Shown: positions 1 to 14,350, counted from the first letter of the stretch. The stretch: 64,000 nucleotides of DNA from Aphelocoma coerulescens (GCF_041296385.1 NC_091023.1:26227924-26291923), one strand, 5' to 3'. Notes: a model not told the origin generated them from the sequence alone. Numbers and translations: made by a program.

Positions 1-3000
1 TTTTCACTGAAAATGTTCTCATCTTTCGGAATCTGGTTGCCTTCGTCTGAGCTGAAAAATAAGGGAAAATGATCCATTTGAGCTCCCAGGAATCACTAAC
101 TTGGTGAAAAGTTTTCATGCTGTACAACCAGTGGTACATCTTCAAAATGCTCAGTTTACCCACCACCCGAGGCATGTGCAGAGGATGAAGTTTTCTACTT
201 ATGTTCTAGCACTATCCACACATTTAGAAATGACATCTGACTCAAACTCACACAAACATCTAAGCAACAAGTTACTAACACATACATTGTGCTAACAAAC
301 CAGCAAAAGGAGGGGGGGTGTTGGACTCTTTCTCCTGAAAAAGGAGGAACTGATACTCTGAGCAGGGCTTGAATTCCACACGCTCCTGGTCCTGGGGTTT
401 GGCTTGACTTTTGCAGCCCTCGGTAGCATTTTAGCATTTTCTTACTCATTATACCTAAAAGGCATCTTACTGAAGCAGAAAAGTTCTGGAATCACTTGGG
501 AAACAAAGTCTGTTGGCTTAAGCAGGAATTCTAAGAGCCAAGTAAAGTAAATCTGAAAGTGTGAAAAGCATGTAATACCTGAGACTGCCACCTTGTGTTA
601 ATTCCAAGGGATTTGGGAGTCCTAACTGAGAGTTGGGTCCTGGGGCAGCTTCAGGAAGGCTCTGCCAGAAGCGCCATACGAAAATTCAGGTTATGTTTCA
701 TTGATTGATTGTAATCCAGGTACCATTTGAAGTGAATAGTGAGTCACATCCATGACAGCTAACAGTCTATACACATGGCAGCCTACTACACTGGTGGGAA
801 ATGGTGCCAAAATAACTAAGAGACAATTCCAAAACAAGCCAAGGCAGACCCGGATCCATATTTAGCTTTAAATTACAGAGTAGCAGGAAAAAATGCCAGG
901 TTGTCAGCTTTTTATGCTTTACTCCATGGAATGCTGACAACAAGCAGGGCTGAATGGCTGGAAACCACAGTTGGGGCAGAGGGCAGGGCAGGGTTTGAAG
1001 AGAGCCAGAAAGCCCAAGTTTGGAGTCAGTACAGTGTGGAAGTTTAGGGAGTGGCCCAGCCCTCGCCAGGCAGTGTCTCTCCGAGGGGAAGGCACTGTCC
1101 CAGGCAGCTGGGGAGGCTCTCCAGCCAGGCTGAGCCCACTGCTGTGGCTCTGCTGTGTCCCAGGAAGGAGGGGATTGGGAGCACGTTCTGCAGCCAGCTG
1201 GAGGATGGCTGAAACCACCAGCAGCCACAGCAGCCACAGGAAAATCTCTTTAGACAAGCAGAACTAATGAAAGGAGCGAGGGCCGGCAGACAGTCGCTGC
1301 CAGTGCCAAGGTCTCTGAGGAGAGCCACACAGCTCCGACTCTGACCGACTGAGCTGACAGCCTGTATGACTTTCAAATTCTTGCATTAACAAAGACTTTT
1401 AACCATCACTTAGTGCTGTATGGTCTGGGAGAAGAAGAGGAGGGAACTGTGTCTTCAGATGGGTCCCACAAAGGCCTTTGGTACTTTCAGTTCTGCGGAG
1501 AATTGACATGCCCAGCCAGGGCATTAACTTCAGATCATTCAAGTTGATCGTAGATATTTACAGTCTTCTAAACGGCATATTCCAAGCATACAATTAGCAT
1601 GAGTCATTAATCCTCCCATCCCCTGACAGCACAGCCAGATCTCTGGTTTTCACATGAGGGAGTTGCAGTAGTCGTACACTTTGATAAGAAGAAATTAAGT
1701 ATTAAAAAAAAAGAAGAGGGTTTTTTTTTTGCTATTTAGCCACTTAACTACCGATAAACATACAATCCATGGCTGGGGTTGAAATCCTCATTCCCACTGG
1801 TGAGGGTACGGGCTACAGGCACCCCACAGCAACATTTTATTCAGGATGAAGGGTTCTGCACCTCAGATGGACTCTGCTCTGCAACGCTGACGTGGTGTCT
1901 GCCTGCAGAACCCAGCCCCAAAGCCACACGTCTGCTGAGGTGCCGCTCCAGAACAGCCCACAGACCCACACTGGGGATTTCCTAGGGAGTGATCCTGACC
2001 ATCCCACTCCTCTGGAAAGCACCTGCTCTGTTCTACTAGAGCTAAATACAAAGATAAGTGGGCCATGTGCACTAATTAGGAAAAAAGCTACAAGCAGATG
2101 AACACTGATCAGAACTGCCACAGCCTGATTTTATTGATCACCTTCAGTACAATTTAAATGACAAGTTTTCACTAAGATACCCTTCTGATGATCTTGATTC
2201 TTAAGCTTATGCAGGGCACAGCCCACAGGGATCTTGATCCCATCTGAAGCCTCTGGAATTACTGGGATACAAAAGTAATAAAACAGTGCTAGGTCAATAC
2301 AGCACTGAAGGTTTAGCCCTTCACAAAATCAAGACCGTCTGATATTTTTAAAGAAATATTTTGCTTATTTTGCAACAGTTAGTTTTACTAACCTGTTACT
2401 TCCCAAGAGAAGTGGATGGTTTTTTATTACTGTCTGTTTATAACAACAATAATAATAAATCAGTATATGCCCATGCCTTCATATATTGAACTCAGAAAAT
2501 ATTTTTAAAAATCAGTCCCTTACATATCATCGGACAAGGGAATGCAAATAGTGGAGATTTGTTTCTGTACCCATTTTCCACACTTCATTTATCTTCTAAA
2601 TTAAGGGTCATAAGCTGTAGCAAATACAGAGTTTAAAATCCAATTCATTAGTTCTATGAGCCAGCAGCAGCCCTTATGATCATTTTAGGTACTGTAGGAA
2701 GAATGTAAGTGATTTGGGAAGGAAAATGTCTTGGATCTTAAAATCTATTTGCCATTTCTACATTAAGCTGTTACAGCTGTTGTCAGAGTTTTAATGCTAA
2801 CTTGAATCACAGAAGAAAATGTTAAACTAGTGCTTTAAAAAATCCAGTAGAATTGGAGCCCAGCTGTACTGTGGAATACAAGACATTTTCCTGTTCCTTC
2901 GCCAGATCAGCTGCTGAGGCTTTTGGAATAACATCCCTATCAGAAGGGGCTGAGGCAATGGAACCATTTCCCCACTACTCCACACAAATGTGGGAGCTGT

Positions 3001-6000
3001 TTCTCTCTTCAGATAAAAAGCCAAAACCAAGCAAAAGAATCTGTCGAGTGTCAGGCCATGGGCAATGGTGCTTTCTATCCCTAGCAGAGCCAGGAAGGAG
3101 CCCCAGGGGCACATGCTGGGCTCTCCTCACGGGGCTGCTGCACAAGCCATGCACTAAACCCAGGCAATCAGCCACAAACAAACAAAAATACCACACAAAA
3201 TTGCACTAAGAGCAGAGCGTATGTAGGTAGGAGAGTAAATCCTTGCTGCAAGTCATCCTGAACATTTTGCAGCTCAGGAATCTCGCCCATTTCTTCCCAT
3301 CCACTGGAGCCACAAAGGGACACCATGACTTGAATAAAGGATATCATGTGCCCTTCTGCCATTCTGCAGGCTTTGCTGCTGGATCTTGTCAGCTCTAGCA
3401 CTAACAGATGCTGATTACTCTTCTATAGATCTTGTTAGACCCCACTTGTACCCCCCATTCAGCCCTCACACACGTTATACTGGGAAACCTTTTGACCATA
3501 TGGAAAAATACCATAGACAAGAAAGTGTTAAAAACCAGAAAGCCTTGGTAAAAATTGGCAAATGAAAACATTTCTATTGTCTTTTTGACTAAATGAAATT
3601 GCTGTAGCTTGGTACCTGCCACAAAGCGCATCATAGAACTATTAAGCCTCTCAATACACCATCTTGACATTTTGATTTCCAGACTCAGTGAGGTATGGTT
3701 GTTTTCCTTGCTAAATTCACTCCATTTATCTCAGAGTTCACCTCACTTTTCACTCGTAGCTTCCTTCATTCTCTTGCAATAATCCATCACCATGCATTCT
3801 TTCTCCCAGTAACTCTCCTCCTCCTTCTGTATCTCTACTATTTGACAAATTTATTCAGTTTCCTTTCCTGGTACAATTGCTGATTTTTAATGCCTCTCCC
3901 TCTGTTCTGTGTGACGAGTCTTCTCTCTCTCCTCTGGTGGTCACACTGCCAGGCTTCATGTGCACATGGAACACTGGCCACCAGGGGCCTGGAGGGCTTT
4001 AGGTGTCCATGCCTGGGCTAGGTGGGCACCACACCGCATTGTGGGGGGAAACCTGGGAATAAGGGTCTTGTTCAAGTGAACATTTTGTCTCCTGCTGAAC
4101 ATCTTGCAGCCTACCAGAGAGTGAGAGGTATTCATTGTCTTTGTGAGGTTTTTGACTAATTTCCCATTTTCACAATACATAAAAATACTGCCTACTTTTG
4201 AAAACTCCTCTTGGGATTTCTTTCTCTATTTTTATTATAAAAATTATAAACAAGCACACACGACAGAGAACTAACACACGTTAGGATGTCCTACCTTGGT
4301 AATCCAATGAGGATGCCTCACACCCAGCCCCACAGGGCCACCAGGCCATGGCCAGAACCCCCCGTTTCTGTGAGACCCCAGCCCCCAGAGAGCTGCTGTA
4401 AGGCATCAGCACGGCTGGTACATCACTCAGCCACATCAACACCAGTGGCACAGGAGCCATTTGCATGTCAAATTCACAAATTAAACATGTGAACAGATGA
4501 CAAGTGAACATCTTGATTCACACTGTGTTTCTCCTGCTTGTCAGCTCCTGGCAGTTAAGAACAGTCACTCCAAAAAGTGCTAAAAATAACACACAGGCCC
4601 TGCCTTCAAATTCTTTTTTTCTTCCAATTTTGCCTTGATATTCTGCTTGACACTGCTAATAATGAAGTTAACATGGCCCAGAAACCTTTGCTATAATTTT
4701 AAAGTTACATCAGAAATACATATTACCTATGAGCAGATGGAAGGGCAGAAGGAGATGCAAACATCCAGCTAAGCCATGCCATCAGTGTAAGAAGTATGAA
4801 AGCATATCAAGACAAGTATCAAGACAGCATAAAGAAGTATGAAAGTACAAAGATTCAAAGACTAATTTGGGATCTGACCCTTGTCTGGGAGAAGTGCAGA
4901 TCCACTTCCTCACTCCTAGGATCAAGGAGTTTCCTGAAGCCTTGTCCTCATTTCTCTTGTGCCACATGACATGCTGCATGAGGTGTTCTACACTGCGATC
5001 TCCCACGCTTACTCTACAGCCTTTTAAAATTTCTTCAAACTATAATGGTTTCCCCATCCCTTCCCCTCCTTGGATAACAGTCTTTTCGCACAGAAAAGAC
5101 TCCTGTCATCTCCTGTGATCCGATCTCCAGCAGTCTCCTTTTGTCTGCCGATGGCACAGGCCCACTGCTCAGAGCCGGGAGCCACAGGGGTTGGGCCACC
5201 TCCCCTTCTCCCTTCCACTCCTCTGCTTTCCAGGGATTTCACACAAGCAGCCCCAGCTTCCCACTGAGGCCCCGGCTCTGGCTCATGCAAAGGCTCCCTG
5301 GTGTCTCCTGAGCACATTTCACGGCCGGCACAGCCGCGAGGCAAAGCCAACATCCTGCGGGAGGAAAACCATTCCTCACAGTCAGCATCACGCTGTGGGA
5401 CTGCTACACCAAGGAGCTCTGGAATTACCAGCTGTGAAATAAAATTTCCACTGAATTAAGCCCAACTGATGCTCAGAATTTTTGATGTAGCTCTAGAGTC
5501 TTGACAATTCTGCCACAAAACTCATGGAACACAAATGCGCTGGGAAAAATTCAATCAGATGAAACACTGTGTGTTCAAAAACTACAATTGCTGAAGCCCA
5601 AATCCCTGGCAAAAAGTGCAAATTAATAAATGGAAATGTCCTTTTCCAAAAGTGACAAATCATTATTACACTCTGCCTGAGGGAATCCTGAACTGATCTT
5701 ATTGTTCAAGTGAGTAAGCACAAGGCAGATTAACAATGTCTCCTAAAAAACATTAGTTTTGAAGGCTGATTGTAATTCCAACTGGGGAAAGGGGTTATCC
5801 CAATGCCAGTTGTGCACTGTCAGCTTCTGAGCTGAATTAGCATGCTATTAGTGTTTCTATGTGTAAAACTCTTGTCAAAACAGACTTGTAGTTTTTGAAA
5901 GAAAATAAGAGACAAATACAAAATCATCAAGGGTTTAAATGAAATATCTCCTTGGAGTGAAATATTGCCTAAAATACCACATTTCATACAATGTATTAAG

Positions 6001-9000
6001 ACACACCCTGCTCTGCACATGGCACCTGGTATAGCAATTTTATTTAAAATTATGTGTAGCTCACGTATTCTAACAGAAAAGGAAAACTGGTCTGTAATTC
6101 GGAAGCTATTGAGAATTTCAAGTCCTGCCCAAAAGCAGCAGAATATTTACAAATTTCCAAGTTCTGTTAAGGTGAGGATTTCTGAAATAATATAATAGAA
6201 ATAATAGTTAAATTGACCAAGTAGGCTGTAGGAGAATATAATGTTATTTCTATTTATGAAGAACTGTCCATTAATACACTAAAAAGTAACACAGGAATAC
6301 AATAACACAGCTGTAAATATTAATTTTATACCTTCAAAACATACAATGAACTAAAAAGCAAGAGATTCATTCACTCTGAACTGCAGAACCGCCAAAGACT
6401 TTTACAGTGAACTTTAAAAGCTACTGTGGAAGTTGACTTTACGCAACTATCACATTTATTTCACGCATATTGTTTCTGTGGCATCATCGAGGGAATGCAA
6501 AATTCACACAGTGCCTTTTTTGTTTAATTATGATAATGATAGTTTATACCAATGGCATACAGACAAAAGCGAAAGATATCAAGAGACTCTAATCTGAATT
6601 TAGTTCTTTACTGATCCTGTTATTCCTGCCTCTTTATGTCAAAGGCTTATGTCATATGGGTTAAAAAAGTAGGCAAGATTCCACAGATTTAGGGAGAACT
6701 GGTGATTGCTGAATGCTAAATTAAGAGAGGCACTTTGCAGAAGAACATTCCCCAATACTTTTAGCAATAATAATAAGCACATCTCATCATCGAAACCACC
6801 ATGACTAAAACACACGATGACCTATCTTGCCAACACTGTATTTGTAAATTTTGATTTTTAGATTATAATTTTTTTCATGCTGAATGAGGAGATTAAAGTA
6901 AAGCAATTTGTTCTGCTCTCTAGAGAACCTGGATATGTGAGGTGTTTGCACCAACAGCTCCAACACCTCCCACTGGCACCTCACTGCACACCCCCAAACC
7001 AACCATGCTGAGACACATGTGGGTCAAAAGGTTAATGGGGATGGTGACCCCTGCTAAGCATGACATGGGAAAAGATTAATGTAGCTTTTGCTTGTCTACA
7101 TGAAACTATAAACTCCAGAGGATAAAGCCTTTACACTGATCTTTGCTGAATGACAACACAAAAATTAAATATCCCAACTGACTTCCTCATCTTTGATGTT
7201 TTTAAACTGATAAACAGTTCAGAAACATCTTCTAGGAAAAGGAGAATACACAAAATATTTTTGGCACCTTGGGCAATGCAACCAACAAAAAAGGGATGAA
7301 CATCACTAACCAATAAACAAATTAAACCTCATCTCTATTGCTCCAATTCACCATCTATTTCTAAAAAAAGGATCATCATAAATGGCAATAGAATGTAACA
7401 GAGCAGCAGAAAAACTGAAAAAAGTCTCAGGAGATCTCTGGATCTTACATTGCACTCTGCCATTTCTTTCCTACAAATGTACCTCTTCCTTGCTTTATTT
7501 CTTCCTCTGCACAGTGGAAAAGATACCACTAAGCCCTTTTCTTTTGTCAAACATCCTGAAATTTGCTGAGAGGGAAAAGCACGCCACAGAAAGGCAGTGC
7601 AGTCACCTGTGTGCTGGGTGACACGGTTCTCACGGCACACAGACCCAGTACAGCCCGTGCCCGGGGGCAGGGCACAGACCTTGTCACACACAGCACTTCC
7701 AGCCTCACCGCTTTGAATGTCCTGTGGCTTTCCTCATGACACCGTTTTTCAAAAGGAAATATGTTTCCTTTTCAACAGAGATACGTTTCTTACGAAGGAA
7801 ATCACAGTGTCACACTTTTCCTGAGCAGACAGGAACACAGCAGCACATGTCCAACAAGAACTTCACCAGGGTGTTCCTGAGGCTGGTCGCAGCCCTGCTC
7901 AGGGGATGCTGAACTCCCACTGGGGCCGTGGAAAGGGGCACTGCATCTTCAAAGGAAACAGATTTGCTTCAGAAAGGGGCAAGAAGTTGAAGAAACATCT
8001 GTAAAGACTGATAATAGATTCACTTCCTGAAATTCTTCTACAACTACTGCTGTGTGAAGCAGGAAGTACGAGCAAGAGAGGGAAAGAAAGTTGCAAATAA
8101 GGAAAGAAATCATTCTCACCCCAAAATTTTTCTGGATTGCTGGGGATGAGACTGGAGGCGTCCTTAATGGGATCTTTCTATCCTGCTAATACAGACAAAG
8201 AGCCAGCAGTGGGACTGCTGTCATCTGCCAGCTTTCCACCTGGACTGCAGGCTAGCAGGAGGAGTGCTGATGGCACAGTGCACCTCCTGCCCAAGGCAGA
8301 GCCCCTTCCCATGCCAGCCATCGTCCTGCCAGCACCAGCCAAGCCAGTCTGCAGCCGGGATGAGCAAACCTTTACCAAGGCATACTCACTGCAGGTCACT
8401 GCAACCAAAACTGGCCCTCTAGAAAAACACCTGGTTACAAGGGATGCCAGCTTTTCAAAGCAATACAGGACCTAAGAGGATTTGGGTCTGTTGAATACGA
8501 CATTTCATCCCTAAATATTATATTTCAGAATCTTAAGTGACAAGAGTGTATACAGATACACTGTTTTCTCTTCTCTGTATATGGACTTGAATAAATACTA
8601 TACAAACTTAGCAGATACCCTCTATAATCTGGTCTTTAAAAGAAATATCCAATGCATTCCTCTCAAGATTAGTTGCAAATCTTTGCAACTTGCTTTGGAA
8701 GACAAACTTGGCCAAAATTACCCTCTTGCTTCTGCTTTTTTTTTTTTTTTTAGGAAATGCAATTCTTCTATTAATAACTGCTATAGCACAAACCAGACTT
8801 CATCCCATGCTGACAGACAAATCTGAGTTAAAAAGGGATCTCAGTTACACTTCCCAGTAAATCCTCCATTTGATTTTCCTCTCTCCTGTGCTTTACAAAA
8901 CTTCTCCAACTCCTAAATCTGCGCAGCTCCTGTGAATCCTTTCACTGTGCATGCTCTAAATAATCCCAAGTGTTTCCCAGTGCAGGCAGCCCCTTTGCCA

Positions 9001-9839
9001 TAGGGCTATGCTGCAGGTGAAGCACAGCTTGTTCCACCTTCCCTGCTCCCTGCTGCTCCAGGCAGGCACACTGGAATCCCCAGCTCCTCTGAAATGAAGC
9101 AATTAGTTTTTAACAATGAAGTTATAAAGGTGCAGTAAAACATCCGTGAAATAAAGCAATCATCCTTTCTGCTCTAGCATAAAACATATCTGGTTTACTC
9201 TTCTTCCGTTTCTTTATAAGGAGAATCAGTAGTTCTCTATTGAATAAATCCCTGCCTGGCAAACCAGATTGTGTTTCCTGCAGATGGTTGATAGCTCAGG
9301 CTGACTTAATGGTCTTGAGCCATATTGACTTCCACATTTTAATACAAGAACGCTGCAATAAATACCAAGAACAGTAAAAACATGTGAGATCTTTCTCCGT
9401 ATCTTTAAAAGAAGGAAATTGATAAAATATACTCGAGCCAAGCAAAGATTTATTTATTTATTTACTGCCAGTTCAAACTGTGTGTGTTTCCCCTAGTCTC
9501 TCTCTCGGCTTTAGCAATTCCATTTGAAAAGAGCAAAACATTCAACCAAAGATGTTAGCTGCAACCAAGATACATCTTCCTGCCCCCAAAGAAAAACTGA
9601 GATTTTCTCCAAACCTCATAATGTTTTGTGAGAGTAAATAATCTCCTAGTTGTCCCCCACCGAGGGAAGTATGTTCCTGGTGAGGGGCCACATGCTGGCC
9701 CTCTGCCAGTGCCACTGCTCTGCTCCTGGATGGAACCAGGCCCTGGAACTGCACACTAGGTAAGTTAAACTATTAAGATCATCTACAGTAGCTCAATATT
9801 CTTGCATCAAGCTGCACCCAGAAAGGAAACAGCAGCCAA
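1..9839. other. Intergenic unique sequence, no gene seen
   Basis: Mostly AT-rich unique DNA with somewhat GC-richer stretches near 0.95-1.35 and 5.1-5.4 kb. Short open frames on both strands look random in composition and overlap each other. Simple features are T/A runs near 1705-1730 and T16 at 8736-8751, and a small imperfect repeat of AGAAGTATGAAAG near 4790-4850. No promoter, RNA gene or transposon was recognised. Confidence 0.6.
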
Positions 9840-10130
9840 TATTGCCTATTAAGCAGAGACAGGCTAATAGCAAGGAAAACAATTAGTAACTATTATGCAA
9901 ATTCTGAATTGGCTTTTCTATTCAGCCATTTTCTGGCATCCATGAAAACGGCTTTTGTTCACATTAATATTTGGAAAAGCGGTTTTATTTATGCAAATAG
10001 ATGCATTTCTAAAAAAGCCCCCAAAATTGCATGTAAATGAGCGTATTTGTGCATCAATTAGTGAATTTGAGTTTTCTTTCCTGCAAATACACATCCATTT
10101 CAAATGGTTGCAAATGACTAGTGAGAGGGA
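9840..10130. promoter_or_regulatory. Candidate conserved enhancer with clustered POU octamers
   Basis: Two perfect ATGCAAAT octamers (9895-9902 and 9991-9998) and two near-octamers, CTGCAAAT (10081-10088) and TTGCAAAT (10108-10115), occur on the same strand within 221 bp. AATTAG and TAAT homeodomain-type cores and an ACAAT Sox-type core are interspersed. The sequence is unique and not low complexity. Motif clustering of this kind is typical of developmental enhancers; conservation could not be tested here. Confidence 0.4.
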
Positions 10131-11479
10131 CAGGAAAACATAAATGAGTCCATTTTCCTGAGCACTTGACAGACACCAAAATGCCCATTGTGGAAGAGAT
10201 AGGGGGCTCTACAGATGGATAAAGACAGCAGCACAAAGCAGCACAGTCTACAGAACTGTAATTCTTGGTCAACCTTTTTGGTCTTCTGAGACACAAGAGA
10301 ACAAATGGTATTCCAGAAAGTCCAAGTTTATTCTGCTTGTGTTTTGCTGGCATGCTAAAAATACTCACTGCAAAGGGCATCAGAGATGTAACTAGACAGA
10401 TACTTAAGAAATGCCAGTCAACAGAGAAGAGATTGCTACTGAGACCAATCCCAAATGATAGGACTCCTCTTCTATCAGTTAGAAGATACAATAGGCCAAT
10501 AAATCAAGGTGTAGCAAAAAGCTCAAGAATAAATCCCGTTAATTTCATTTTTAGCTTCCTCCTGAAGAGAGGCAGATGCCCCCCATATGGTCCCATCACA
10601 GCAGAGAGGTCTGCATCCACCTCCGAGGGCTGACAAGGGGAAGCTGCTCCTGGCCTTTGCTACTCGTGTTTTTGGAGGTCAAGAGAGAGTTCAGAGGTGC
10701 CTCACAAGCCTTGCGCTGCCATCCGCACACAGACTGGGCCAGCTGGTGTGGTGACCAGGGACGTCCCAGCTGCCTCCCTTCAAGAACACACCCCTGTCAT
10801 GGGGCAGCTGGCCAGGCCGGGGCTGAGACCGGCTCCAGGACAGCCAAAGTGTCCTGGGCACCTGTGCCTATCAAAGGTGATGGGTTAGATGCAACATGGA
10901 ATTCCCTCCTGGGTGCTATCACTCAGAAGCAACTCCTAAGAGTGAGTTACTCACTTCATATATTCCCTCCCATGTTAACTGCCCCCCAAAAGACTTTGCA
11001 CACTTCCATTGGAAGTGCAGAAGTAAGGATGCAATAATTTTCACAGTGAGTGGCCCCATGGTTAAACTGCACGGCAGGTAACAACAGGTGGCAATCCCAC
11101 GGGGGGTGTGCAGTGTTTAGTCCACAAACACCAAATAATGTGCAGAATACACAAATCTATATTTTTTTGGCCTCATTAACATTACTGCTGCATATTGAAT
11201 AGTCTTAAAAAATACGAACAGTGTATCTCTCGAAAGTCAAACATGGCATGATCTCCATTCCATTCTGCTAGTGCACCCCTTAATTTGGGGTTATGAAATT
11301 CAGATTACTTCTTTCACCTGAATGATTTCAGCAGAGATGTCTGTCTTTGTCAGTGTACTGGCATTTCTCTCACAAACTCAGTCACCAAAGCCCAGCTAGA
11401 ATCCTCTTCACACAGGGTTTCCAGCAGGTTAGCAGGTATACGACACACACCTGGTAGTGGATAAAGCACATCCGTTCCC

Positions 11480-11660
11480 GTGCTTTAGGCAGGGACTGCT
11501 GCTCTCGGGAGCGGCGCAGGGCCAGCCGTGCTCCCGGCTCCCCGCGTCTCCGCTCCCAGCGCTGTGCCTTCCCCGTGGGAACGGGGCAGCCGGGGACTGC
11601 CGGGCACTGCTGCACGGGAAACGTGGCACAGAGAATTGATGACGTCCTATTGATTGTATC
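11480..11660. promoter_or_regulatory. Small CpG cluster with CRE-like site
   Basis: About 17 CpG occur in about 175 bp, followed by TGACGTCC (11640-11647), one base from a full cAMP response element. The cluster is too short for a standard CpG island, and no splice donor or gene was identified next to it. Confidence 0.3.
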
Positions 11661-12029
11661 GTTTCTGGCATCACTGTCAGTCTGATTTTCGGATGATTGT
11701 AGCTTTAGAAGGAAGGATTGAAACACGCTTTATGAATTTCCTACCTACAATCCCTAGATTAGGGATTAGACATGTGGAAGCATTTATTTACTTAAATCAA
11801 ATACTCTTAATTTTACAGTCTCTTGCTTTTATACACTGCAATTAGAGCAAAGTAGCTGATTTGCTTCAGCAAATATTCAGGTATTCCTTCAGTATCCCAT
11901 ACACTGTCTGGGGAGGTTTTTATCCCCTCAAAAATCCCCACATTTCTTTAAACAGTAATATAAAACACACAGTGGGTATTTGAAAAATTTTTGAAACTGT
12001 TCAGGCAATAATATTCTCATCTGTTCTTA

Positions 12030-12220
12030 ATGGTGGTGTTTATGCAGCATATATAATTAAAAGCATTTTCAGTATCAGCTTAATTAATCTCAGAAGTTCA
12101 GTATTCAAAGAGCAGAGGAAATAAGCTTTTGCCTCTCATTATATATCATGCAATTATATGATGAAGACATCCAATCATAATTATGTGCCACAATAATAAT
12201 TCTGTGTCAGAGAAGTTCCA
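12030..12220. promoter_or_regulatory. AT-rich segment dense in homeodomain-type motifs
   Basis: Repeated AATTA and TAAT cores occur, for example TTAATTAATC and CATAATTATG, in non-repetitive sequence. They could be part of a conserved non-coding element or simply AT-rich background. No transcript signal is visible. Confidence 0.2.
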
Positions 12221-12359
12221 TGATCTAGAGGAAATAAAAAGGCATGCCTTGAACAGTTTGCATCTGGGCCTGAAGGGGCGATTTCAGAGAGATTCTGAAT
12301 GCTCCTGAAACGAGAGGAGAAAGCAGGTTGGGGGCCAGAGGATCTCGTCTCCAGGAGAA

Positions 12360-12510
12360 CACACAAACCCTTCCCACGGCCGTAATTCCCAGGTGGTGAC
12401 GGAGAAGCCCGGGCACAGCCAGCGACAGACTGAGCAGCTGCCGCAGCTGCCGGGGCTCTGGCTCTGGCTCTGCACACACAGCACGGCCTCGGGCTCCACA
12501 CACGAGGCTT
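12360..12510. other. Small CpG/GC-rich cluster
   Basis: A local rise in G+C and CpG includes CACGGCCG and a TCTGGC-type hexamer repeated at about 12460-12472. Nothing identifies a promoter or exon. Confidence 0.3.
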
Positions 12511-13009
12511 TGGGGCCAAAACAGGCTTAACTCTGCCTCCTGTTCTCTCAAGAGATAAACATGCTAACAAATGAAATAGAGTGGCTAAATGTCTCCTCTC
12601 CATAGGTTTGAGCTGCAGATCTGCATTCTAACTCACCTTTAAAACTCAGCATGTACCTGGGCGTGGGAAACATCACCCTGTGTTCTCTCTGTATCAGCTG
12701 GAAACCAGTTCCCACCCCAGGGGCAGTGTGGGGGTGACGGTATACATTAAGGCAGAAAACATTTACACCAAGAATAGGGGGAAAGTGAACACCAGGAAGC
12801 CATTCAGAACTACACACTGGTTAAGCTATTCCCCAGCTTGTAGTTCACGACTACTCCAAACCAGAAATCCCTTCATATTCAAGGACCCTGTCCTCGAAAT
12901 CTAACTATTTAAACTGAAATATCTGAAAGCAGTAAGAGTTACATATCAAAAATGAATATGTTAACTAATTTTGACAACCACACCTTAACTACTTTTTCCA
13001 ACAGATACC

Positions 13010-13290
13010 GTGCACTGCTGTACTGCAGCATGTTTAGTGAATAAAAAGCGTTAAGTGACTAAAACATGCTACAGCTTTCCATATATTATCTGCATGCTGA
13101 AAGGTGAGAAGGGGCTGCTGCCAGTTCGTTAACCAGATATCATACAGTGCAGCCAACAGAGAGTGAAGAACTTGTGCATTTTGCTGTAATTATGCACATA
13201 GGAAAATCCTGCACACAGGTTACTAATAAAACATGAACTCCTGTAATTATTTCCACATAATTATATAATTATTTATCTGTTTCTCTCCTG
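13010..13290. promoter_or_regulatory. Candidate non-coding regulatory element
   Basis: The 10-mer CTGTAATTAT occurs at 13184-13193 and again at 13241-13250, followed by an AT-rich palindromic stretch around 13255-13275 (CATAATTATATAATTATTT). GTTAAG and paired GCATGTTTAG/ACATGCT elements lie at its left. The layout suggests homeodomain-factor binding; this is motif-based inference only. Confidence 0.25.
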
Positions 13291-14350
13291 CTAACCACTG
13301 TATGACACCCAGCAGTAAGTACTGCAGAGAGAATCAACCTGATCTGGTTGATCCCCAAATGAGAACTGAACAGAAGCCACTTGCCAGGCTAAGTAATTAA
13401 AACTGTTTAAGTGTATGCATTTGAGCCAAGTGCTCTCCAAGGGCCCTTAGAAATTCTGAAGCAAAACTGTGATGGTGAATTAAATCTTTGAAGCCTACCT
13501 GGCTTCAACAGCCAGGGAAGCATCCAGGACTCAGCGTGAATTCACTCTTCCATCAAGGAGCTTGGTGTTGCTATATGAAGTAAGAACTGTGATTATAAAA
13601 CCAGAAGAAAGGAAAGAGTAATAAGGATTGAAAATAAGACAAGTCTTACAATTCCAATATATAACATCAACTACTCACCATGTAAAACACCAGGTGAAAT
13701 AATTGCTTCAGCTTAAATCCCAGTTCAGAATACAGAGAACACTTAAGGCCACAGAAAAAAACTGCAGCTAAAAAAACAGTGACAGCTCTTGGAAAAGGGA
13801 AGCAAGTGGCTCCTGGATAGCACTGACGGTCACGCTGAAAGCTGAGGACTGGAAAGACTTCCCCAAACGAGGTACAGTCAGTCCTGGGTATTTCTCACTG
13901 TACAGACCACCAAGCTGAAGAATTTTTCAAATGTAAATATCAAGATTACATAGTTAAATCATAACCAGAATTATAATGGCTTACACAAGCAAAAAGTTGG
14001 GCCAGTCAGTAAAAAACACACTGCAGAGGCTGTAACTCTCAGGTGCACAACTTCTGCGTCAACTATCAGCTACTCAATTCTTCTTTTCTGGGGAGGCATC
14101 TGTCACCACTCTAAGCCACTGTGTCTCAAATCACTCCAAATACTGGTGACAATGGACTACACACACTGGAATGGCAGTGCTCTTATACTCCAATATCATT
14201 ATCCCAAATATACCATCCCTTTTTCCTCATTGTTCCAGTTACAGCTAACCCTCATAATTTCAGTATTATTCCCTCAGCAAAGGAATAGAACATGCCATTC
14301 CTAAGAAGCTGGCAGGAAAACTAGCAGAATTCATCCTTCCTTGAAAAGCT

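Noticed and set aside
3968..3996. CTCF-like site (CCACCAGGGGCC)
   Set aside because: It departs from the CTCF core after the first ten bases, so it is only a partial match.
8712..8755. Strong-looking 3' splice acceptor (long T tract then AG)
   Set aside because: No following exon with a donor or coding content; the tract is better explained as a T16 simple repeat.
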